Part shown: positions 24,628 to 30,838 of the stretch, one piece after another
Position numbering within the stretch: the first letter of the stretch is position 1
Layout of the letters: every line of letters starts with the position of its first letter
Assembly (NCBI GenBank): GCA_015232735.1
Contig: JADFZC010000003.1
Coordinates: 1 to 30,838 of the forward strand
Direction: 5' to 3'
Length of the DNA: 30,838 bases
From: Oligoflexales bacterium
GTDB taxonomy: Bacteria; Bdellovibrionota; Oligoflexia; Oligoflexales; Oligoflexaceae
Made by a program: the position numbers and the translations under genes
Notes under the pieces: model-generated
What the model was told of the DNA's origin: nothing
Databases searched by the model: none
The model's input: the letters and a program-made list of their open reading frames with translations, nothing else

Positions 24628-27075
24628 CTACTCTATCTCAACCGTTATCCGCTTTTCTCTATAATCAACAAGTATCTCTTTAGATGTTTTTGAAACGCTG
24701 CTTATAAGCTTAGTGGCAATTTCATTTTCAACAATCTGTTCCAACTTCCGTCTAAGAGGCCTTGCCCCATAATCTTCCGTCTCCATATTATCCAGAAAAT
24801 ACTTCTTTGCTACATCGGTAATTTTTAACTTTAAATTCAAATGATTAACACGCTTGGTAAGATCTTCTATCAATATATCTATTATTGCCTCAAATTCCTT
24901 TCTTCTCAATTTATTGAAAATAATTACCTCATCTATCCTGTTAATAAATTCAGGCCTGAAAAATTTTTTCATTGACTTGAAAAGTTCCTTAGTCAAATCA
25001 TCTTTTGACCACTCTGTCATATGGGATCCAATTCCTATCGGTGCTTTTCTTTCAACTTGAAGTTCAGAGCCAATATTTGAAGTCCCTATAATTACACAAT
25101 TAGAAAAACTCACTCTGTTCCCTTCACCATCTGTAAGCCATCCTTCATCAAGCACCTGAAGCAAGACATTAAAAACATCGGGATGTGCCTTTTCAAATTC
25201 ATCAAATAAAACAACAGAATATGGTTGGCGTTTTACTTTTTCAGTAAGTTGTCCCCCTTCTCCATAACCCACGTATCCCGGCGGCGAACCTATTAATTTT
25301 GATACATCATGTCTCTCCATATACTCCGACATATCAACTCGAATAATTCTATTTTCATTATCCATAATTTCAGCGGCAATAGCCTTGGCTAACTCTGTCT
25401 TTCCAACCCCAGTTGGACCTAAAAAAAGAAATGAGGCGATAGGTGCGCCGGGTTTTTTCAAACCACTTCTATTTCTTCTGATCGCATCTGATACTGATTT
25501 AATGGCATGTTCCTGACCGACGACCCTTTTTCGAAGCTGATCCTCCAGTTTAAGAAGCTTTTCAGCCTCTTCAGTAACCATTTTGTTTACAGGTATCCCT
25601 GTCTGGTCACTTAACAGCTGGGCTATGTCCTCACGATCAACAAATTTATCGACCTTTGCCGCAGACATGCTAAGTTCTTTTCTTAGAGATTCAAGATCAA
25701 ACTCAAGCTTCGCAAGCTCCATCTGGTAAAATGCCATGCTCTCAAAATCCTGTTCATTAAAAGCTTGAGATTTTTTCCCTAATAGATTCTGCCTCTTGCG
25801 TTCCAATTCCCTTATCTGTGGTGGTGTATATATAACTTTTAACCTTTTCTTTGCACCTGCTTCATCAAGCAAATCGATGGCTTTATCCGGCAGCTTTCTT
25901 TGGGGAAGATATTTGTAGGATAACTCAACAGCAGCTTTAATCGAGTCTTCAGTATATTCAATTTGATGGTGTCTTTCATATTTTTCCTTCAAACCAACTA
26001 AAATATCATATGTTGCCTCTATAGTCGGCTCTTCAACCTTTATCGCCTGAAATCTCCTTTCAAGTGCCTTATCGGCTTCTATGTACTGTTTATACTCTTT
26101 TGTAGTTGTTGCTCCTATACATTGAAGTTGCCCTCTGGCCAAAGCCGGTTTCAACATATTCGAAGCATCCAGTGAGCCTGATGACCTGCCAGCCCCGACA
26201 ACTGTATGGATTTCATCTATGAAAAGAATAATATCGCCAGCTGAGGCAATAACCTCGTCTTTTATTGTCTTTAATCTTTCTTCAAATTCCCCCTGCATCT
26301 TTGCGCCAGCCAGCAAAGATCCCATTTCAAGTAAAAGAACACGTTTATTCAATAAATATTCCGGGACATCTGCAGCAATAATTCTGTTTGCAAGACCTTC
26401 AACAATCACAGTCTTACCAACACCCGGCTCTCCAATTAGAATCGGATTATTTTTCTTTCTTCTCGATAATATCTGTATCACACGCTCTATCTCTTCATCT
26501 CTGGAAATTACAGGATCCAAAAGTCCACGCCTTGCTAGTATCGTCAAATCCGTTGTATATTCTTCCATCAAACTTTGACGATTTTCACCCTCCCTGTCTG
26601 TGATCTTTGAATTGCCACGCAACGCAACCAGCGCATCAAAGGAAGCTTTATACGTCAACGAACATTCAGTCAGCATTCGACTGACACCTGGAACACTACT
26701 GTCATACCCAGCCAAAAAAAGGGTTCCTGTTGAAACAAACGTATCTCCAAACTTTGCCCTCTCCCTGTCAGCCACATCAAACAAATTTCTCATGTCCTTG
26801 GACATCTGAAGATGCCCAATCCTGTCATCCTCAAAATCGGGCAGATCATTCATTACAGCCAAAACCATATCCGTAATTCTCTTTCGCAAAGAAGATATAT
26901 CCATTTTCATTTCTTCAAACATCTTCAGTATAATGGAATCTTTCTGCTCTATTAGAGCTAGTATCATCACTTCCGCACAAACAACTGACTTACGCTGGTT
27001 CGCATGTTCCATTAAAGTTTTTTGAAGAGCCTCAGCAACTTTCACAGTTGAATTTTTTAGTAATCTTTGCGCCAC
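24628..27075 (-). CDS. clpC: ClpC-type AAA+ chaperone/protease ATPase subunit
   Basis: 815 residues. It unfolds proteins, usually for the ClpP peptidase. An N-domain with Clp_N repeats (about 1-145) is followed by AAA+ module 1 with GEPGVGKT and LFIDEIHTVVGAG, then a short UVR-like middle segment (RELERKRQNLLGKKSQAFNE) as in ClpC and much shorter than the ClpB M-domain. AAA+ module 2 has GPTGVGKT, VVLFDEFEKAHPDV and FRPEFINRIDEVIIF, and the end is DYGARPLRRKLEQ. The ClpP-docking loop, usually [LIV]-G-[FL], reads IGI (KAPIGIGSH). The frame reaches a GTG at 27090, but AGGAAGG lies between it and the GTG at 27075, which is preferred. It stands alone, with no clpP or mcsAB nearby. Confidence 0.93.
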   Translation of the reverse strand: MAQRLLKNSTVKVAEALQKTLMEHANQRKSVVCAEVMILALIEQKDSIILKMFEEMKMDISSLRKRITDMVLAVMNDLPDFEDDRIGHLQMSKDMRNLFDVADRERAKFGDTFVSTGTLFLAGYDSSVPGVSRMLTECSLTYKASFDALVALRGNSKITDREGENRQSLMEEYTTDLTILARRGLLDPVISRDEEIERVIQILSRRKKNNPILIGEPGVGKTVIVEGLANRIIAADVPEYLLNKRVLLLEMGSLLAGAKMQGEFEERLKTIKDEVIASAGDIILFIDEIHTVVGAGRSSGSLDASNMLKPALARGQLQCIGATTTKEYKQYIEADKALERRFQAIKVEEPTIEATYDILVGLKEKYERHHQIEYTEDSIKAAVELSYKYLPQRKLPDKAIDLLDEAGAKKRLKVIYTPPQIRELERKRQNLLGKKSQAFNEQDFESMAFYQMELAKLEFDLESLRKELSMSAAKVDKFVDREDIAQLLSDQTGIPVNKMVTEEAEKLLKLEDQLRKRVVGQEHAIKSVSDAIRRNRSGLKKPGAPIASFLFLGPTGVGKTELAKAIAAEIMDNENRIIRVDMSEYMERHDVSKLIGSPPGYVGYGEGGQLTEKVKRQPYSVVLFDEFEKAHPDVFNVLLQVLDEGWLTDGEGNRVSFSNCVIIGTSNIGSELQVERKAPIGIGSHMTEWSKDDLTKELFKSMKKFFRPEFINRIDEVIIFNKLRRKEFEAIIDILIEDLTKRVNHLNLKLKITDVAKKYFLDNMETEDYGARPLRRKLEQIVENEIATKLISSVSKTSKEILVDYREKRITVEIE

Positions 27076-27141
27076 GTTCGCCTTCCTCACACAATATGCT
27101 TGTTAAATTCTTATTTATTATTAACCGGATAACTCCTTTCA

Positions 27142-27182
27142 CCAGGATAACATCCCTGGCGCTTTTCGCGCCAGGTACTAAC
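27142..27182. repeat. Repeat A2: solo hairpin unit of repeat family A
   Basis: CCTGGCGC (27055+100: 27155-27162) and GCGCCAGG (27168-27175) form a perfect 8-bp stem around TTTTC. The flanks, CCAGGATA before and TACTAAC after, match the right-hand end of A1 (CCAGGATA at 397-404 and GACTAAT after the stem). It is therefore a single end unit without the central part. It lies between the divergent clpC and HAD genes. Confidence 0.65.
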
Positions 27183-27238
27183 CAATATAATTATGATATA
27201 TAAAAAGAAAAGGTATTATCACTTTTTTTGGAGAATAT

Positions 27239-27913
27239 ATGAAACCAAGCGGCGTATTGTTTGATTTTGATGGTGTGATAGTTGACAGTCTTCCATTTCA
27301 TTTGAAGGCATGGGATGCCGCTTTCAATAAAATTTTCAAGAGACCTCTCTCAGAGGAAATGAAATCCTGTCTTATAGGAAAATCAACAAAATCAATATCT
27401 GAATATCTGTGTAACAAAGAACGATCGTTAGAAAGTGTTTCAAGTCTAATTGAACTCAAAACTCAACTGGTGGAACAATATGCCCTTTCCATAAAACCAT
27501 TAAATGGCGTTTTTGATTTACTGAATGAAATCAAAAAACTTAAAATACCCTTTGGTATTGCAAGTAATGCTTCAAGAAAATTCATTGAATCTTGTTTGAT
27601 TAATCTTAAAATTGATATTCCCATTTTCCTTGGCATTGAAGATTACAGAAATCCAAAACCTTCTCCGGAACCTTATCTTTTATGTGCAAGAAAATTGAAT
27701 ATTCCAATAACTGATCATAGTTATGTTTATGTATTCGAAGACAGCACCCACGGGCTAAAGGCCGCAGTATCGGCTGGAATGTTTCCTATCGGAGTTACTA
27801 CTCAAAACGACGAAGCGGCACTAATTAGAGCCGGAGCCAGGCTTATTTGTAAAGATTTATCACAGGCACTGGAAAAAGGATGGCTAGTAACCATTCCAGA
27901 AATAATTTCATAA
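27239..27913 (+). CDS. HAD-superfamily phosphatase/phosphomutase, beta-PGM/Gph-like
   Basis: 224 residues, full length. Motif I is DFDGVIVDS at 8-16 (nucleophile and acid Asp two apart), motif II is the Ser of GIASNASRK, motif III Lys is in RNPKPSPEPYLL, and motif IV is VFEDSTHGLKAA. The helical cap between motifs I and II is of the C1 type found in phosphoglycolate phosphatase and beta-phosphoglucomutase. The substrate cannot be told from sequence. GGAG precedes the ATG. It is convergent with the DUF3050 gene, with only 4 bases between. Confidence 0.88.
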   Translation: MKPSGVLFDFDGVIVDSLPFHLKAWDAAFNKIFKRPLSEEMKSCLIGKSTKSISEYLCNKERSLESVSSLIELKTQLVEQYALSIKPLNGVFDLLNEIKKLKIPFGIASNASRKFIESCLINLKIDIPIFLGIEDYRNPKPSPEPYLLCARKLNIPITDHSYVYVFEDSTHGLKAAVSAGMFPIGVTTQNDEAALIRAGARLICKDLSQALEKGWLVTIPEIIS

Positions 27914-27917
27914 AAAG

Positions 27918-28715
27918 TCATGTGACAAGCCTAAGATGTCTCTGTGTATGAATTGGTATCTCCTCTTCAATACAATTTGAGTCAATTCCGTTGCTAATGG
28001 CATTCCACAGTCTGATCCTATGCCGAAGGACTTCTTCTGCAGCCCTTTCAGCCTCTTTGCTTGTTTCTGGATCACTCTGGCAAAGAATATCCACCAGACG
28101 GCCAACTGATGAAAATCCCGGCTTTTTTAAACCTTCAATATGCAAATTAAAATAGGCAAACAATGGGCCAGTATCGATATATTCGCTCAATAAATGTAAT
28201 TTTATCAGAAAGTTATCTGGAATATAAGGCTCACCCTCATAAAATAAGGCTATTGCCCTCATATGAGAAGGAGACTCCAGAATCTCATTTATCTTTATAC
28301 CATACTTAACTACTTCCCTTGAAAAATTTGACTTCTTTAGAGCATTTTCCAGAGGCATTCCTATTTCCAGGTTATCAAAAAAAACAAAAACTGAGCTCAT
28401 ATCGCAATTAATGCTCTTCATTGCCTCTAAATAAAGTTCCAAATGACTTAGTAATCTTCCATTACCTATGTCATCAACTTCTTCCTCCAAAATCATCTCA
28501 CTGATTATTCTTATGGCTTCTTTTCCTGAATCAGAAGTAATTGGTGAACGAATGGATATCAGATCCTTTTGAAGACTTCGAAATAAATAATTATAGCTAA
28601 AAGCGCATATAAAATGGCGTTCTACAAAATAAATCAGAGATTTTTGGCCAATTATTTTGTCATAAACTGCATGATTTTCAAGGATCTGAAAATATCTTTC
28701 TGTAAGAAAAGACAT
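27918..28715 (-). CDS. DUF3050 family protein (heme-oxygenase-like fold)
   Basis: 265 residues, cytoplasmic, all-helical. The pattern matches my recollection of DUF3050: NHAVYDKI, LIYFVERHFICAFSYNYLFR, SLQKDL, EMILEEEVDD, SHLELYLEAM, a FYEGEPYIPDNF segment, YFNLHIEG and a C-terminal EEVLRHRIRLWNAI. Conserved His and Glu residues (ERH at 32-34, the EEE cluster at 77-79, H91 and E93, FNLHIE) could bind metal as in heme-oxygenase-like diiron enzymes; this is inference. The frame also offers an ATG at 28727, but GGAG lies 6 bases before the ATG at 28715. Substrate and role are unknown. Confidence 0.75.
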   Translation of the reverse strand: MSFLTERYFQILENHAVYDKIIGQKSLIYFVERHFICAFSYNYLFRSLQKDLISIRSPITSDSGKEAIRIISEMILEEEVDDIGNGRLLSHLELYLEAMKSINCDMSSVFVFFDNLEIGMPLENALKKSNFSREVVKYGIKINEILESPSHMRAIALFYEGEPYIPDNFLIKLHLLSEYIDTGPLFAYFNLHIEGLKKPGFSSVGRLVDILCQSDPETSKEAERAAEEVLRHRIRLWNAISNGIDSNCIEEEIPIHTQRHLRLVT

Positions 28716-28831
28716 ATCTTTCTCCAATAGTCACCAAATCATTTTCCTGATTATTTTGATGGAATATTATATCTCTATTATATGTCAAATTTTTGGCTAA
28801 TACAAAGATAGGGCTTTTTAATATGAAAGAT

Positions 28832-29052
28832 GATTAGTCCCAGGCGCGAAAGCGCCTGGGACGTATCCTTGCAAGCGAAGAAAAGCATAGGATCTGGTGG
28901 CTGTAACATGTTGAGAAATGCACCAGCGACATATCCCGCCAATCTCATGCTCGCATGGGATCTGTCTGTAACATGTTGATATTTCGTAATAGATTCTATA
29001 CTTGCTTCACTCGTCAGAATATGTCCCAGGCGCTTTCGCGCCTGGGACTAAT
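28832..29052. repeat. Palindromic intergenic repeat A3 (complete copy, about 220 bases)
   Basis: The left terminal hairpin has perfect 11-nt arms (GTCCCAGGCGC, 28837-28847 and complement 28852-28862) around a GAAA loop. The right terminal hairpin (29023-29033, 29038-29048) is the exact reverse complement of the left one, so the element has terminal inverted repeats that are themselves palindromes. Inside, TGTAACATGTTGA occurs at 28902-28914 and again at 28967-28979. The 28967-28999 stretch matches A1. It fills most of the 336-base gap between the DUF3050 and GT9 genes and runs into the GT9 stop codon. No coding frame in it is credible. Confidence 0.85.
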
Positions 29053-30176
29053 CAAGTTTTGGCCGTCAAGGGGAAAAGCAGCCTGGTTGCGTCTGCGATT
29101 TCATCCATTGAAACCTGATCGAAACATTTTGGTTCCATTTCACAACTTTTCTTCCAACAAGGTGAACATGAGACCTTGCTTTGAAGTTTTATACCATTAT
29201 CATATAGGTCAATCTCCTGCGAACAGCTTACTCCAAACCAACAAACTACAGGCTTTTTTAAAGCAATGGCCATATGAAGACCTAGTGAGCAACCTGTAAA
29301 AACAACATCAGACGTTGCCATCCACAAAAGGCCTGACCTAAGCCCCTCTGTCGTCGGAGTATTAATCACAAACGGATCTTTTAAAAATTCCTCCTTAATG
29401 GATTCCTGTCTCAGGGTGTCCTCTTTTCCCCCCAACAAAGCAATTTTTAACGCTGGAAACACCTTTCTCCACATATGAATTAATTCGATACTTTTATTAA
29501 CGGTAAATTTTTTATAAGGATACAATTCAGAACAACCTGTATTGTATCCGATAATACCTAAGGAGCCATTCAGTGCCTTGATTCTCCTCTCTTCAATTTC
29601 TTTTTTCTCTGAAAAAGTCAGCTCTAGGACGTACGGGTCTCTAACCCACTCGAGTCCCATGGTTTCGGTTATCTGTTGCGTCTCTGGCTTCTGATTTGTA
29701 AAGAATTTTAAATTGTCATCCAATCCAATGTCATATTGATAATTTGCCAGATGATTCAGTGGTCTGATAACACCGTTTCTGTCAAGCCCAAATCCGTATT
29801 TTTCCTTTGCGATGATGCTTTCTGCTAATGCTCCAGCCTCCAAAGACTTATCCACAGCAAAAAGGATATCAAATTCCAGGCGGTTAATGACTGCTGAAGT
29901 ATTTCCGTCAACACAAATTATTCTGTCAATCAATGGATTGTTTTGGAGTAATGCTTTTGAAGCTGGGTAGGTAATCCATGTTATATGAGAATCATGATAC
30001 TTTCTTTTTATGGCTTTTAATAGGCAAGTGGACCTTAAAACTGCACCTAGTGCTTCTAAACTAATCAGTACAATCCTACTTTTTATAGGTTCGTAGTTCA
30101 AACAATCCTCACAGGATCTCTTAAAACGACAAGGCTTATAACCAGTAAATAATCTACAATCAAATTTATATGACAT
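29052..30176 (-). CDS. GT9 glycosyltransferase (heptosyltransferase-like) with Cys-rich ends
   Basis: 374 residues. GT-B fold of the lipopolysaccharide heptosyltransferase family, acting at the inner face of the cytoplasmic membrane. Motifs: IVLISLEALGAVLRSTCLLK (the family GD.ii.tt.Ll region), ITWITYPASKALLQNNPLID, GIIGYNTGCS, IALLGGKED, and C-terminal VVFTGCSLGLHMAIALKKPV with CWFGVS. Both ends are rich in Cys: CRLFTGYKPCRFKRSCEDC near the start, and CSPCWKKSCEMEPKC near the end. These may bind metal or form a structural cluster and recur, as I recall, in deltaproteobacterial GT9 proteins. The ATG at 30176 is preferred over a GTG one codon upstream. Acceptor sugar unknown. The stop codon overlaps the end of repeat A3. 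Confidence 0.85.
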   Translation of the reverse strand: MSYKFDCRLFTGYKPCRFKRSCEDCLNYEPIKSRIVLISLEALGAVLRSTCLLKAIKRKYHDSHITWITYPASKALLQNNPLIDRIICVDGNTSAVINRLEFDILFAVDKSLEAGALAESIIAKEKYGFGLDRNGVIRPLNHLANYQYDIGLDDNLKFFTNQKPETQQITETMGLEWVRDPYVLELTFSEKKEIEERRIKALNGSLGIIGYNTGCSELYPYKKFTVNKSIELIHMWRKVFPALKIALLGGKEDTLRQESIKEEFLKDPFVINTPTTEGLRSGLLWMATSDVVFTGCSLGLHMAIALKKPVVCWFGVSCSQEIDLYDNGIKLQSKVSCSPCWKKSCEMEPKCFDQVSMDEIADATRLLFPLTAKT

Positions 30177-30191
30177 CACCCCTACCTAACC

Positions 30192-30200
30192 TGCTATAAT
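30192..30200 (+). promoter_or_regulatory. Extended -10 promoter for the LD-carboxypeptidase gene
   Basis: TGCTATAAT is a perfect extended -10 element (TG-N-TATAAT). The best -35 is ATGACA at 30170-30175 with a 19-base spacer, which is poor, but an extended -10 tolerates this. The start codon follows about 40 bases downstream. It lies between the divergent GT9 and carboxypeptidase genes. Confidence 0.5.
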
Positions 30201-30238
30201 TACGTTTGTAATAATCCATCTCTTTGAGAGTTTTCATC

Positions 30239-30838
30239 ATGACCGATCCTAGGAATGTCACAATCAGAATTATCCGTCCATCAAGTCACGAAAAAATTGA
30301 CATTATCTCAACCCGAATAAAAGAGTTGGAGGACAATGGCTTCCATGTTCTCTACGATGAAATCCCGTTAGATTCAAGCAACCTCTTTACAGCCGGATCC
30401 ATATCCTTCCGAAAAGAACATCTATTAAGGGCAGTTATGGAATCAGACTCTGATGTAATACTGTGTGCAAGAGGAGGGTACGGGGCTAGTGATTTACTCC
30501 CCTTTCTACCTTGGAATGATTTAAAATCCGTAAGACAAAAACCAATAATAGGATTTTCTGATATCAGTGCTCTTCATTCAGCATTCTTCACAAAACTCAG
30601 CTGGAAAGGGATTCATGGACCAATGCCTTCTACATCCTATTGGCTATCAGATCCCATAGGAAAGGACATTCTTAATCTCCTTAATATCATCAATTCTTCC
30701 AACCCTGAAGGCCAATTAGCTTTGAAGAACAGATCCTCCGAGATAAAATCTAATATTATCGGCTGGTTATTTGGAGGCTGCCTCTCTGTGCTGACAAACC
30801 TTATCGGTACTCCATATTTTCCTGCATCACTTAAAGGG
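30239..30838 (+). CDS. LD-carboxypeptidase / MccF-like peptidase S66 (partial, 3' end missing)
   Basis: 200 codons from the ATG at 30239 to the window edge, with no stop. Peptidase S66 proteins cut the L,D-bond of the murein tetrapeptide (LdcA) or detoxify microcin C-type peptides (MccF). Visible family motifs: VTIRIIRPSS at the N-terminus, VILCARGGYGASDLLPFL at about 73-90, IIGFSDISALH with the nucleophile Ser S107 in the GFSD elbow, WKGIHGPMPS, and IIGWLFGGCLSVLTNLIGTP. The catalytic Glu and His lie beyond the window. GAGAG about 10 bases upstream is a modest ribosome-binding site. Murein recycling is the more likely role given the housekeeping setting. Confidence 0.88.
   Translation, partial: MTDPRNVTIRIIRPSSHEKIDIISTRIKELEDNGFHVLYDEIPLDSSNLFTAGSISFRKEHLLRAVMESDSDVILCARGGYGASDLLPFLPWNDLKSVRQKPIIGFSDISALHSAFFTKLSWKGIHGPMPSTSYWLSDPIGKDILNLLNIINSSNPEGQLALKNRSSEIKSNIIGWLFGGCLSVLTNLIGTPYFPASLKG

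Noticed and set aside
27076..27238. Heat-shock control (CIRCE or sigma-32 promoter) of clpC
   Set aside because: No GAGTGCTAA-type inverted repeat and no CTTGAA/CCCCAT pair was found in the gap.
28955..29299. 114-codon plus-strand frame
   Set aside because: It starts in repeat A3 and runs antisense through the GT9 gene; it has no ribosome-binding site or family resemblance.
1..30838. CRISPR array, insertion sequence, prophage or defence island
   Set aside because: No regularly spaced direct repeats, transposase, integrase, phage structural or restriction genes were seen; the only repeats are the small palindromic families A and B.

Overview
The window is an AT-rich, gene-dense chromosomal segment of a Gram-negative bacterium. 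LpxC (lipid A synthesis), two signal-peptide-bearing barrel-type proteins, an outer-membrane-type lipoprotein and a GT9 heptosyltransferase-like enzyme show that it has an outer membrane. Class II ribonucleotide reductase, a ClpC-type ATPase, TPR proteins, a good sigma-54 promoter and a GT9 protein with Cys-rich ends suggest a lineage of the former Deltaproteobacteria (Desulfobacterota/Bdellovibrionota-like). This placement is inference. I see no phage, insertion sequence, CRISPR array or toxin-antitoxin pair; genes are mostly housekeeping or envelope genes, plus two families of small palindromic intergenic repeats.

Layout. 1-73: start of a minus-strand membrane protein running off the left edge. 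281-431: palindromic repeat A1. 460-1434: TPR protein. 1470-2405: lpxC (minus), with a near-consensus sigma-54 promoter. 2866-4657: TetR regulator and a TPR protein (minus), behind a strong sigma-70 promoter that overlaps an inverted repeat. 5077-8726: a plus-strand envelope locus (PorV/UPF0164-like protein, Q/E-rich barrel protein, lipoprotein). 8934-9026: composite control region with two NrdR boxes, two convergent DnaA-type boxes and a promoter. 9145-12582: nrdJ, convergent with recN (12620-14401). 14723-14888: tRNA-Glu and tRNA-Lys (minus). 15069-16992: small acidic protein, divergent MoaC and an R3H protein. 17021-19907: scpA-scpB-rluB operon (minus), with a greatly enlarged ScpB. 20099-22384: a LuxE-LuxC fusion protein. 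22381-22516: repeat B2. 22598-23719: queA. 23738-24406: HTH/coiled-coil protein. 24628-27075: clpC-type ATPase (minus). 27239-27913: HAD phosphatase. 27918-28715: DUF3050 protein. 28832-29052: repeat A3. 29052-30176: GT9 glycosyltransferase. 30239-end: partial LD-carboxypeptidase.

Points of most interest: (1) a single polypeptide carrying both the acyl-protein synthetase (LuxE) and acyl reductase (LuxC) halves of the bioluminescence fatty-acid reductase, with candidate acyl-carrying cysteines in both halves and no luciferase nearby; (2) the nrdJ control region, where NrdR and DnaA-type boxes interlock; (3) an apparent sigma-54 promoter for lpxC; (4) two families of palindromic repeats, several copies of which abut stop codons; (5) a MoaC whose catalytic lysine region does not align normally. 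All calls come from reading sequence and recalled family motifs; no database search was run. Where a Shine-Dalgarno sequence decided a start codon, this is stated in the entry.
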